Origin: Thermoprotei archaeon
GTDB taxonomy: Archaea; Thermoproteota; Thermoprotei; Gearchaeales; Gearchaeaceae
NCBI GenBank assembly: GCA_017857595.1
Contig: JAFMCU010000004.1
Coordinates: forward strand, 1-64,000
Reading direction: 5' to 3'
DNA: 64,000 bases
Part shown: positions 10,202 through 18,901 of the stretch, one piece after another
Layout of the letters: each line of letters starts with the position of its first letter
Numbering within the stretch: the stretch's first letter is position 1
The notes under the pieces: model-generated
Seen by the model: the letters and a program-made list of their open reading frames with translations, nothing else
What the model was told of the DNA's origin: nothing
Database searches by the model: none
Translations under genes and position numbers: made by a program

Positions 10202-10723
10202 TTATACAACTTTTAATATTATGGGTTCTTTATATTCTATATAATCCTTTGGTGTAAAAAAATATTTTGACCATTTAGCCGATATAATTCCTAATAATTT
10301 TACTTCTTCATAACCTTTAAATACATTTAAATCGATTATATATTCCCTTTCAAAATTGAATAATTTTTTCTTTATTTCATTAAAATCATATAAAATATAA
10401 GGTTTTCCATCCTCCATAATAAGTTCGACCCATATTCGTTTATGTATTAATGGATTTCGTGTCCAAAATATTATTGCTTTTCTCTTTATTCTTTCTTTAA
10501 TTAATTCTTTTTTAAAAATAAAGCCCCTCTTGACTATTTTTATATAAAAATTCAGGTTGAATTTTCTATCACCTTTATCGTATGCTTCCTCTATTTTTTC
10601 TAAGTTAAAATCTTCTTTTATTTTACCATCTATTTCAAATCTAATAGTTATTCTAACTTTGTTGTCCTCTAAATTGTAAGCTTCGACAGAAAAATCTTTG
10701 AAATAATTATTTTTAGTCTTCAT
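10202..10723 (-). CDS. Hypothetical protein (173 aa), tightly linked to HerA-like gene
   Basis: Open frame, 3-nt gap to the HerA-like ORF; family not recognised. Confidence 0.6.
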   Translation of the reverse strand: MKTKNNYFKDFSVEAYNLEDNKVRITIRFEIDGKIKEDFNLEKIEEAYDKGDRKFNLNFYIKIVKRGFIFKKELIKERIKRKAIIFWTRNPLIHKRIWVELIMEDGKPYILYDFNEIKKKLFNFEREYIIDLNVFKGYEEVKLLGIISAKWSKYFFTPKDYIEYKEPIILKVV

Positions 10724-10726
10724 TTT

Positions 10727-11806
10727 CTAATGTATTATTGATTCATGCTCTTCTGTTCCAATCTTTATAATTCTACCTTCTAATTCATCTAGTGTGCGTA
10801 TAAAGGCTTCACCACAGTTTAAAGAATATAATACATTTTCTAAAGAATATTTAAAATTGGTTGAATAAGCATGTTTCTTTATCATATCTATATCATATGA
10901 GCTTAGTATCTGGTGAGAAATAAATGTCCCACAATTAGACAATATATTTTCTGATAAATTAGAGGGTCTAGGCGAGACTAATATTAATGATAACCCATAT
11001 TTTCTCAATTCCATTGACATCTTTTCTAATATGCTGTATTTTTCATTCTTATTAATTAAATTTTGTGCCTCATCTATAGCTAATACCAATCTTACTTTTT
11101 TAGAAAACCCAGCCCTTTTGATTTCTAAATATATTGAAGTAGCAGCAATTAAACTTAACATGTTTTTAGGTTCGTCGTTTTCAAAGACTGATAAATCTAG
11201 TATATTTATACCTCTCAAATTACTTATCAATTTTGGTTTTGAATTTGATATATCCAAGAAAGCTTTCTTAAATTTTCCGACAGTGAAAATTTGAAATCTA
11301 CTAGCAATAGCTTCTGCTGATTCATACCAAATTTTAAGTTCATGTTCAATAATTTTTCTACATTCTTTAACAATATTGTCAAAATTAGGATTATGACCTC
11401 TTCTGTATATATTTAATAATGATTCTGTAAGTAATCTTATTTGTAGAGGGCTTAATTGTTCATTCCATGTTATTCTACAATATTCATTTAATAACCAAAT
11501 TTCATTTTGAACTCTTTCTTCAATCTCAAGATCATGCCAAATTCCAAACGGGGATGCATAGTAATTATATCCAGGTATTATTGTGTAACTCCATTTTTTC
11601 AATCTACTTGTATATTCACCAGTCCGATCAAATATTATAACCGGTATTCCTAATTTATTCAATTCATATGCAATTATAGATAATGTGGTAGATTTACCAG
11701 AACCGGTTGTACCAAATATGCATATATGCCTTGTAAGAAAATTAGTATTTAGATAGAAAGTTTCCTTAAAATAGCCATCTTCTTTGACATAACCTAACTT
11801 TATCAC
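10727..11806 (-). CDS. HerA-like (DUF87) ATPase
   Basis: Walker A GTTGSGKSTTLSIIAYEL, FDRTGEY, Walker B LVLAIDEAQNLI, LVSPRPSNLSENILSNCGTFISHQ. Confidence 0.85.
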   Translation of the reverse strand: MIKLGYVKEDGYFKETFYLNTNFLTRHICIFGTTGSGKSTTLSIIAYELNKLGIPVIIFDRTGEYTSRLKKWSYTIIPGYNYYASPFGIWHDLEIEERVQNEIWLLNEYCRITWNEQLSPLQIRLLTESLLNIYRRGHNPNFDNIVKECRKIIEHELKIWYESAEAIASRFQIFTVGKFKKAFLDISNSKPKLISNLRGINILDLSVFENDEPKNMLSLIAATSIYLEIKRAGFSKKVRLVLAIDEAQNLINKNEKYSILEKMSMELRKYGLSLILVSPRPSNLSENILSNCGTFISHQILSSYDIDMIKKHAYSTNFKYSLENVLYSLNCGEAFIRTLDELEGRIIKIGTEEHESIIH

Positions 11807-11845
11807 AAATAAAATTTTTGAAAAAAATATTTTAGTAGCTATAAG

Positions 11846-13588
11846 CTAATTAGAAACAGTAGCGGCTCCTGTTTTTGAACTGTGAATTACTGAACACGCG
11901 CAACCTGGCTGATTAATTCCCATGTTTGTATTACTTGATCCCTTTGCTATATCACAGCCACAGTTTGGATGGTGTTTACCTCTTCTAAATACACCTCTGT
12001 ATAAACCATCTTCCAACTTTCTTCCGGTCATTTTTTCCCATTCAGGTACAGGGATTCCATATTTTTGTTGTATTCTATCTCTGTAAAATTCAGGAATTAC
12101 GTTAAACGAACAGAACGGTATGATTCGCAAATCTGGGGTTAGATAGTGGATATCGCACCTCTGTAATCTTTCCTCATCTTGATTATATTTATCTTGGAAA
12201 TGCATCATACCCAAAAATAAACTTTTCATTTGCAATTGTCCAACAGATTCATAGTCATGGTAAATTATTATATTGCTAATTAGCTTTGAAAAGTTTAATC
12301 CTTTAGGTTCTTTGCTTTCATCTATGAAAGATTTTATTTTCATAGCAAGTTCAGCAACAGCAAGTAGTCTTGGCTTACCTGATTTAATCTCATCAACTTT
12401 TTCATCGAGGAATTCTATTAAACCTTTAATATCTACAAATTTTGTTATTTGAACTAATTTATTGCTTTCTTCATCTAAAAATACATATGTTCCTGCACCA
12501 CAAGCAAAATGTATAGATAATTCGTATTTTGGTTTCTTAGTAATGAATTGTATAAAATCTGATAAAGGTGTGCATGAAGGCACTGGGAACCACCCGTCTT
12601 TTATAATTTCTCCGTTTGTTTGTTCTTCAATTCTCTCGATGCAATCTGGTATAGTTATTCTATATTTTTCTCTTTCAGCCTTTGTCAATCTTCCTGTTAA
12701 GGATACAGGCTGGAAGTTAACAGCTCTTACAACATCTATATTTCTTTGGGCAAATTTAATTATTGATCCCAATTCATGGTCGTTTACACTTTTTATTACT
12801 GTAGGAACTAGAACAACTCCTAAATTAGCCTTTCTACAAGCATCCAACACGTATGGAACTTCCCAATGGTTCTTTGGATTCGTTCTAGGGGTAACTCCGT
12901 CAAAACTTAAATATAAATTGGACACTCCTGCTTCTCTTAATTGTTTAGCATATTCAGGACCCTTTAAAGCTATTGTAATTCCATTCGTGTTTAGTTGTAT
13001 GTGATCAATACCTTCTCGTTTTATAGCCTTTATTATTTCGACTAGGTCTTCTCTCAATGTAGGTTCTCCGCCAGTTATTTGAACTGAATTTCCAGGCACC
13101 GGTCTTTCGCTTCGTAACATTCTTACCATTTCAACAATCTGATCAATTGTAGGTTCATAAACATATGCTCCTTCTAATCCTTTCTTAACATAAAAGAAAC
13201 AATACCAGCAAGTCAAATCACATCTATTGGTAATTATTATGTTAGCTAATCCTGTATGACTAATATGGTTACTACATAAACCACAATTATAAGGACACAT
13301 GCATCTTTCTTGAGGAACGTTTGGTGCTAATGTTCCTTTACCGTCCTTCCAATAAGTACTAAACTTCTGATACATTTCATATGAACCAAAATACAATTCT
13401 TCTGTTTCTCCATGTACAGGACATGTTTTTTTCATAAAAACTTTACCATCTTTTTCATAAACAACAGCTGAAATTAATCTGTTACATTCAGGGCATATAC
13501 TTTGAGTATCCCTAATTTTTGTTGTATCTTCTAATTCAACCTTAACTTCATTAAGCTTTCTGGGTTTTATTTGTATTAATTGTGCCAT
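11846..13588 (-). CDS. tes: Radical SAM tetraether lipid synthase (Tes-like)
   Basis: N-terminal zinc-binding CPEC...CPVHG; radical SAM CDLTCWYC; ITGGEPTLREDL; C-terminal Cys-rich HPNCGCDIAKGSS...GCACS. Matches the MJ0619/Tes architecture from memory. Confidence 0.85.
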   Translation of the reverse strand: MAQLIQIKPRKLNEVKVELEDTTKIRDTQSICPECNRLISAVVYEKDGKVFMKKTCPVHGETEELYFGSYEMYQKFSTYWKDGKGTLAPNVPQERCMCPYNCGLCSNHISHTGLANIIITNRCDLTCWYCFFYVKKGLEGAYVYEPTIDQIVEMVRMLRSERPVPGNSVQITGGEPTLREDLVEIIKAIKREGIDHIQLNTNGITIALKGPEYAKQLREAGVSNLYLSFDGVTPRTNPKNHWEVPYVLDACRKANLGVVLVPTVIKSVNDHELGSIIKFAQRNIDVVRAVNFQPVSLTGRLTKAEREKYRITIPDCIERIEEQTNGEIIKDGWFPVPSCTPLSDFIQFITKKPKYELSIHFACGAGTYVFLDEESNKLVQITKFVDIKGLIEFLDEKVDEIKSGKPRLLAVAELAMKIKSFIDESKEPKGLNFSKLISNIIIYHDYESVGQLQMKSLFLGMMHFQDKYNQDEERLQRCDIHYLTPDLRIIPFCSFNVIPEFYRDRIQQKYGIPVPEWEKMTGRKLEDGLYRGVFRRGKHHPNCGCDIAKGSSNTNMGINQPGCACSVIHSSKTGAATVSN

Positions 13589-13654
13589 TATTTTGTTTTT
13601 ATCACTTGGATTTAAAAAGATTTTCCAACTTTCAACCCTAAGTTTAGGTAGATT

Positions 13655-13692
13655 ATAAATATAAATATAACATATGTTATATTTATATTTAT
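13655..13692. promoter_or_regulatory. 38-bp perfect palindrome TATAAATATAAATATAACATATGTTATATTTATATTTATA (candidate operator) overlapping rhodanese start codon
   Basis: Every base from 13655 to 13692 pairs about centre 13673.5; contains ATATAAC-ATAT-GTTATAT, as at the suf sites. Confidence 0.65.
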
Positions 13693-14536
13693 GGGTTACT
13701 TTGACAATTACGTATTAGTATCGACTGAATACGTTCAACAAAATATAAACAATCCAAATATACGAATATTAGAGGTTGATTATGATCCTTCGAATTATTT
13801 CCAAGGTCATATTCCTAATGCTTTACTTGTAGATTGGAGAAAAGATATGAATGATCCAATTATGAGAGATATTATTAAAAAAGAAGATTTTGAAAGGCTA
13901 ATGCAAAAGTTAGGAATTAATAACAATACAGAAGTCGTCTTATATGGGGACTTCAATAATTGGTTTGCTTCTTTTGCCTTTTGGGTTTTCAAATACTATG
14001 GCCATAAATATGTAAGATTGATGAATGGAGGTCGAAAGAAATGGATCGAAGAAGATAGACCTTTGACAAAAGAAATTCCACAAGTAACACCTGCACAATA
14101 TAAAGTAAGCGAACAAAATGAGAATATTAGAACTTATTTTGAATATGTTTACACATCTTTACCTTACTATGTAAAAGATAAACTTTTAATAGATGTACGA
14201 AGTCCTAAGGAATTTACAGGAGAAATATTAGCCCCACCCGAATATCCAAATGAAGGTGCACAAAGAGGAGGTCATATACCTAAGGCTATAAATATACCTT
14301 GGTCAGTAGCAGTAAATGAAGATGGTACTTTTAAATCTTACGAAGAATTAAAAAGCATTTATGAAAGTAAAGGTGTAACTCCGGACAAAGAAATTATAAC
14401 ATATTGCAGAATAGGTGAAAGAGCTGCGGTTACGTGGTTCGTTCTAACACATTTATTAGGATATAAAAACGTAAAGCTTTATGATGGTTCATGGACTGAA
14501 TGGGGTAATAAGATACGCGTGCCTATAGAAAAATGA
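13691..14536 (+). CDS. Thiosulfate sulfurtransferase / two-domain rhodanese
   Basis: Two rhodanese domains; active-site loop EIITYCRIGERAAVTWFVL; FQGHIPNALLVDWRKDM. Confidence 0.92.
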   Translation: MGYFDNYVLVSTEYVQQNINNPNIRILEVDYDPSNYFQGHIPNALLVDWRKDMNDPIMRDIIKKEDFERLMQKLGINNNTEVVLYGDFNNWFASFAFWVFKYYGHKYVRLMNGGRKKWIEEDRPLTKEIPQVTPAQYKVSEQNENIRTYFEYVYTSLPYYVKDKLLIDVRSPKEFTGEILAPPEYPNEGAQRGGHIPKAINIPWSVAVNEDGTFKSYEELKSIYESKGVTPDKEIITYCRIGERAAVTWFVLTHLLGYKNVKLYDGSWTEWGNKIRVPIEK

Positions 14537-15181
14537 TTATTTCTTAATCAAAAAGAACCATAAGTCATTCTCTTTTCGGTAATCTATTAACTTATTTTTT
14601 GTTTGATCGGTCCATCTGACCATTTCAACATAGGCTGTTGGATCATCTGAAACTATCAATACCACATCATTATAGTTAAGTCTAGAAAACATTTCATTAA
14701 GTTTAGCGATGACTGCTGAACACTCTGTACCTATTTCATATAAATATATATCTGGGATCATCTTAAAGCATTTAATATTATAGAAGTTTATTTTTTCTCT
14801 TATTTTATCTTCGTCACAATTATACATATATCTTGATGTATCCTCTATTGGTTGAATAATTGCTAGCCAACCTTCATCATAACAATTATTGTTAACTATC
14901 TTTGTATTTATAGTAGCGTATGTATTGACATTGACTATTTTAAACGTAAAAGGTAATCGTATCGCTTCAATTTTTTTATCACTTTCAATTATACATAAAT
15001 TCTTATTTTTTTCTATAATACCGTTATCTCGTATGAACCTAATTCTATTAATTTTTCCTATATACCATGAATATGCAGATGTTATTCCTAATTTAAAGAA
15101 TAATTCTTCTTTTTTAAACCAAATCTTGAAATCCTCATCATACGCTAAATTTTCGGGAAAATCACAACTGTTTACTTTCAT
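14537..15181 (-). CDS. Predicted GcvH-like lipoyl domain fused to TusA-like sulfur-carrier domain
   Basis: N-terminal half aligns by eye with GcvH (LGITSAYSWYIGKI...CIIESDKK...FKIVNVNT...YDEGWLAIIQP). C-terminal half resembles TusA (YEIGTECSAVIAKLNEMFSRL..NDVVLIVSDDPTAYVEMVRWTDQTKNKLIDYRKENDLWFFLIKK). Confidence 0.75.
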   Translation of the reverse strand: MKVNSCDFPENLAYDEDFKIWFKKEELFFKLGITSAYSWYIGKINRIRFIRDNGIIEKNKNLCIIESDKKIEAIRLPFTFKIVNVNTYATINTKIVNNNCYDEGWLAIIQPIEDTSRYMYNCDEDKIREKINFYNIKCFKMIPDIYLYEIGTECSAVIAKLNEMFSRLNYNDVVLIVSDDPTAYVEMVRWTDQTKNKLIDYRKENDLWFFLIKK

Positions 15182-15236
15182 ACATTAAGCATATACAAAA
15201 TAAGATTTAAATTATGTTTAGTTAAAAAAAGATATA

Positions 15237-15593
15237 ATGAGTTTAGACGAAAAAAATATAAAAGAAATATTTATTAACGAATTAAATTTTACACCTGAAG
15301 AAGTTGATGCTTATATATTCATGTTGAAAGCGAAGGAATTTTCAGCTTTTAATTTATCTGAACAACTAAAATTAGATGATGCAAAAGTAAGTTTGATATT
15401 AGATAAATTTATGAAATATGGACTAATAATACGTTCTATAGATAATAAGTATAAATGTTTGCATCCTAGGATGGGTTTAACAAACGTTTACAAGATATGG
15501 GAACAAGACTTAATTGCAACTATGAGAAGAAAAAGGGCAAAAATTGAGTTATTAGTAAGAAATTTAACTTCTAAATTTGAAAACAATGAGTAA
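15237..15593 (+). CDS. TrmB/MarR-like winged-helix DNA-binding protein
   Basis: LNFTPEEVDAYIFMLKAKEFSAFNLSEQLKLDDAKVSLILDKFMKYGLIIRS resembles the TrmB HTH. Confidence 0.65.
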   Translation: MSLDEKNIKEIFINELNFTPEEVDAYIFMLKAKEFSAFNLSEQLKLDDAKVSLILDKFMKYGLIIRSIDNKYKCLHPRMGLTNVYKIWEQDLIATMRRKRAKIELLVRNLTSKFENNE

Positions 15594-15993
15594 ATGCAAA
15601 CACATCATAACATATTACGGCGTAATAAATGTTTTAGAAAAAAATGAAGTAATAGCAGCAGTTGATTTTTATCATTGTAGATTATGTAAAAAGACATTTG
15701 CTGATTTAAGAAGAATAGGGCTTCCTGTACCTCTAGAGCCTAAATTAGGGTTTGAAGAATTAGAAGAAGGTAATGATTGGTATATATTAGTCTGCAACAA
15801 AGAAAATAAGTATCAAGTAAATCTTATTCAAGGGAAATTGGGTGATAAAATAAAACATAATTGTATAGGAGGAGAGAAAATAGCTAAATTTGAATCAGAA
15901 GATGTATTTTATCTTGATGGGGATTGTTATCATAAATTTATTAAGGCAGCTAATTATCTAGCTAGACATGTTGAAATAACAGGTGAATCATAA
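15586..15993 (+). CDS. Hypothetical Cys-containing protein
   Basis: MSKCKHIITYYG...YHCRLCKKTFADLRR; start overlaps the end of the upstream HTH gene (ATGAGTAA). Track lists start 15577. Confidence 0.6.
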   Translation: MSKCKHIITYYGVINVLEKNEVIAAVDFYHCRLCKKTFADLRRIGLPVPLEPKLGFEELEEGNDWYILVCNKENKYQVNLIQGKLGDKIKHNCIGGEKIAKFESEDVFYLDGDCYHKFIKAANYLARHVEITGES

Positions 15994-16001
15994 ATAAAGT
16001 A

Positions 16002-16754
16002 ATGTCTATATCAGATAAGGCTAGAAAAGCATTATTAGAATTAGGTTTAACCCATTATGAAATAAAAGTTTATACCTCTTTAGTTAATCATGGATACTTA
16101 ACTGCTAGTGAAATAAGTCAAATAGCTAACGTACCCTTTTCTAAAGTTTATGATGTTCTAGCGAGTTTACAAAATAAAGGCTTTGTAAGAGTTGAAGAAA
16201 CTAGACCTGCTAAGTATTATCCGGTCGAGCCTAAAGTCGCTTTTGATCAACATCTTAAAAATATAAGTTCTAAAATAAAACAGAACGTGGATATTGCTGT
16301 TTCTGAATTAAATAATCTTTATGAAAAAAAGGGGCTTAAAGAGAAATCTAATGTTTGGTTAATTAGAGGATTTGGAGAAATTATTGCTAGAATAAGAGAT
16401 ATGGTATTAAAAACAAAATACGAAATTTTTATATCGTTACCTATTTTTCACAAAGAATTTGAATCGTTGTTATCATTATTTTTATCGTTAAAATTAAAGA
16501 ATGTAAAATCCTATATTTTAGTTTCTAAAGACATCCCTAAAACATTCTTAGATTTTATAAAAGAATATGGAGAAATCAAGTATGCTGGAAAAATGTTTGG
16601 CGGTGGCATAATTATAGACTCTAAAGAAGTGATTCTATTACTTCCTGAAGAAAAAAATGAAGCGGTAGCCTTGTGGTCAGATCATGAAGGATTAGCTAAT
16701 TTTGCTAAAAATTATTTTATGCATTTATGGGAAACTTCTCAATCTATACATTAG
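16002..16754 (+). CDS. TrmB-family transcriptional regulator
   Basis: LLELGLTHYEIKVYTSLVNHGYLTASEISQIANVPFSKVYDVLASLQNKGFVRVEETRPAKYYPVEP. Confidence 0.88.
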   Translation: MSISDKARKALLELGLTHYEIKVYTSLVNHGYLTASEISQIANVPFSKVYDVLASLQNKGFVRVEETRPAKYYPVEPKVAFDQHLKNISSKIKQNVDIAVSELNNLYEKKGLKEKSNVWLIRGFGEIIARIRDMVLKTKYEIFISLPIFHKEFESLLSLFLSLKLKNVKSYILVSKDIPKTFLDFIKEYGEIKYAGKMFGGGIIIDSKEVILLLPEEKNEAVALWSDHEGLANFAKNYFMHLWETSQSIH

Positions 16755-16760
16755 CTAACG

Positions 16761-16834
16761 TGGGCTGGCCCGGATTTGAACCGGGGATCACCTGCGTGTG
16801 AGGCAGGCATCTTACCGGGCTTGACCACCAGCCC
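16761..16834 (-). tRNA. tRNA-Val(CAC)
   Basis: Cloverleaf on minus strand: GGGCUGG...CCUGC-CUCACAC-GCAGG...CCAGCCC A. Confidence 0.93.
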
Positions 16835-16840
16835 TAAAAT

Positions 16841-17005
16841 TTACTTTTTAACGATTTCTCTTCGTTTTAATCTTAAATTTTTTCTTTTACATTTTCTACA
16901 TTTTTCAGCCTTTATTGAATTTCTTGCACCACATTCTCTGCATATTTTGTAGAATAATAAATATTTTTGTGCTAATTGAATCTTTTCAGGATCATTAATA
17001 GGCAT
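16841..17005 (-). CDS. rpl40e: 50S ribosomal protein L40e (54 aa), absent from supplied ORF track
   Basis: Hand translation MPINDPEKIQLAQKYLLFYKICRECGARNSIKAEKCRKCKRKNLRLKRREIVKK with C-x2-C ... C-x2-C. Confidence 0.93.
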   Translation of the reverse strand: MPINDPEKIQLAQKYLLFYKICRECGARNSIKAEKCRKCKRKNLRLKRREIVKK

Positions 17006-17097
17006 ACTAAATTTACTACATTAATTACATATATTTAAAAATTTTTTATAAAAATATTTAAGTAGCTTGTAGCAAAAATAATTTGTAACGATAATAT

Positions 17098-17607
17098 TTG
17101 ATGAAAGGCAGAATCTGCAAAATCTGCGCAGAAAGTGGAATATTCTGTGAACAATGTGATTTTAAAATTAAGCAGGGGTTAATATCTTCAACAGAAATTG
17201 AGATATCAAAATTAATGTATGAACTAGAGAATAAATTTAAAGACTTGGAACATGTTCAGATAGAATTTGTTAGTGAGGTGGATAGTTCTAATATTTTTGT
17301 GATTATTACATCAGATAGTAGTATTAAACCGTCCTTTATTAAATTTCTATCTTCTTATTTAGGAGAAAAAACTCATAAAAACGTTAAAGTTATAGAAAAA
17401 ACAAACGATATGAAACGATTTATATCTCAAATATTATTTCCTATAAGAGTTTTAAGCATAAACCAGATTTGGTCTCCAGACGGAAGCCATGAATATTCTA
17501 TACGAGTAAGTAACTATGATTTAAAGAAAAATTACATAAATATTGCAGGCTTGGAGAAATTATTATCAAATTTACTTCAATATAAAACAAGAATACAAAC
17601 GTATTAA
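17098..17607 (+). CDS. NusA/KH-like archaeal transcription elongation factor-like protein with N-terminal zinc finger
   Basis: CKICAESGIFCEQCDFKIKQGLISSTEIEISKLMYELENKF; upstream of aspS, as I recall in crenarchaea. Confidence 0.65.
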   Translation: MMKGRICKICAESGIFCEQCDFKIKQGLISSTEIEISKLMYELENKFKDLEHVQIEFVSEVDSSNIFVIITSDSSIKPSFIKFLSSYLGEKTHKNVKVIEKTNDMKRFISQILFPIRVLSINQIWSPDGSHEYSIRVSNYDLKKNYINIAGLEKLLSNLLQYKTRIQTY

Positions 17608-17611
17608 GAAT

Positions 17612-18898
17612 ATGAAAAAATATTATATTAAAAACGCAGTAAAGAATATAGGCCAATTAGTAACTTTAAAAGGATGGGTTCATGAAATAAGGGAAACAAG
17701 CAATTTTTTATTTATAATTTTACGTGACTCTACAGGTAAAATACAATTAACTTTAAAAAAATCTGAATCTACTTCAAATCTAGTTGATATCGCTAAAACT
17801 CTACATCATGAAGATGTTATTGAAGTAGAAGGTGTTATTTCAAAATCAAATATAGCTAGATTAGGCATAGAAATGATTCCATATAAATTAAACATCATAA
17901 ATAGAGCTAAACATCCTTTGATGCTAGATGTAACAGGTAAGATTAATGCAGAATTATCAACAATCCTTGATGCAAGATTTTTATCTTTAAGAAGGGATGA
18001 TTATTATTCAATTTTTAAAATACAATCAGAATTGGTCAAGATTATCAGAGATTACTTGTACCAACAAGGTTTTACAGAAATTTTTTCGCCTAAAATAATC
18101 AAATTTGCAACAGAAGGAGGTGCTGAATTATTTAAGGTACAGTATTTCGATACTGAGGCATATCTTGCACAGAGCCCTCAATTATACAAAGAAATGTGCG
18201 CAGGTGTATTCGAAAAAGTTTTTGAGATTGGTCAATATTACAGAGCAGAAAAATCTCATACACCGTACCATTTATCTGAATTCTTATCTTTCGATGTTGA
18301 ATGCGCTTTTTATACCTATAATGACGTTATGGACTTCCTAGAATCTTTGTTAAAAGATGTTATAAGTAATCTATATTCTGTAAGTAATGAGTATTTTAAC
18401 AAACTAGGCGTTGATAAAATTAATTTAGATTATAAATTCGAAAGGATTAAGTATGATGAAATTATATTAATGCTTAATAATTATGGCTTAAAATGGGGGG
18501 ACGACCTAACTTCGCAATATTTAAAAATAGTAGAAGAAAAAATTGGCAAAAAATTTTTCTTTATAATTGATTGGCCAACTCAACTTAAACCGTTTTATAC
18601 TTATGAACATGAAAATAATAATCAAATAACTAAGTCATTTGATCTAAATTATGGCTCTTTAGAAATAGCTTCTGGAGGTGAAAGGATATATAAAAGTGAA
18701 GATTTGATAAATAAACTTAAAAAGATTGGCTTAAAATTAGAAAATTTTAGTATATTTATAAAAGCTTTAGAATCTGGTTCTCCTCCTCACGCTGGCTTTG
18801 GATTAGGATTGTCTAGATTGCTAATGATATTGACTGGTAGAAAGAATATAAAAGAAGTAGTATTGTTTCCAAGGGATGTAGAAAGGCTAATCCCTTAA
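17612..18898 (+). CDS. aspS: Aspartyl-tRNA synthetase (track ORF starts at 17543; ATG at 17612 preferred)
   Basis: Class II aaRS; TEIFSPKIIKFATEGGAELF, YLAQSPQLYKEMCAG, HAGFGLGLSRLLMILTG; MKKYYIKNAVKNIGQLVTLKGWVHEIR N-terminus. Confidence 0.94.
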   Translation: MKKYYIKNAVKNIGQLVTLKGWVHEIRETSNFLFIILRDSTGKIQLTLKKSESTSNLVDIAKTLHHEDVIEVEGVISKSNIARLGIEMIPYKLNIINRAKHPLMLDVTGKINAELSTILDARFLSLRRDDYYSIFKIQSELVKIIRDYLYQQGFTEIFSPKIIKFATEGGAELFKVQYFDTEAYLAQSPQLYKEMCAGVFEKVFEIGQYYRAEKSHTPYHLSEFLSFDVECAFYTYNDVMDFLESLLKDVISNLYSVSNEYFNKLGVDKINLDYKFERIKYDEIILMLNNYGLKWGDDLTSQYLKIVEEKIGKKFFFIIDWPTQLKPFYTYEHENNNQITKSFDLNYGSLEIASGGERIYKSEDLINKLKKIGLKLENFSIFIKALESGSPPHAGFGLGLSRLLMILTGRKNIKEVVLFPRDVERLIP

Positions 18899-18901
18899 CT
18901 T

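Noticed and set aside
16002-16754. Assigning TrmB as the protein binding the ATATAAC/GTTATAT palindrome
   Set aside because: Only proximity supports it, and the characterised TrmB operator (TACT-N7-AGTA type) does not resemble this motif.
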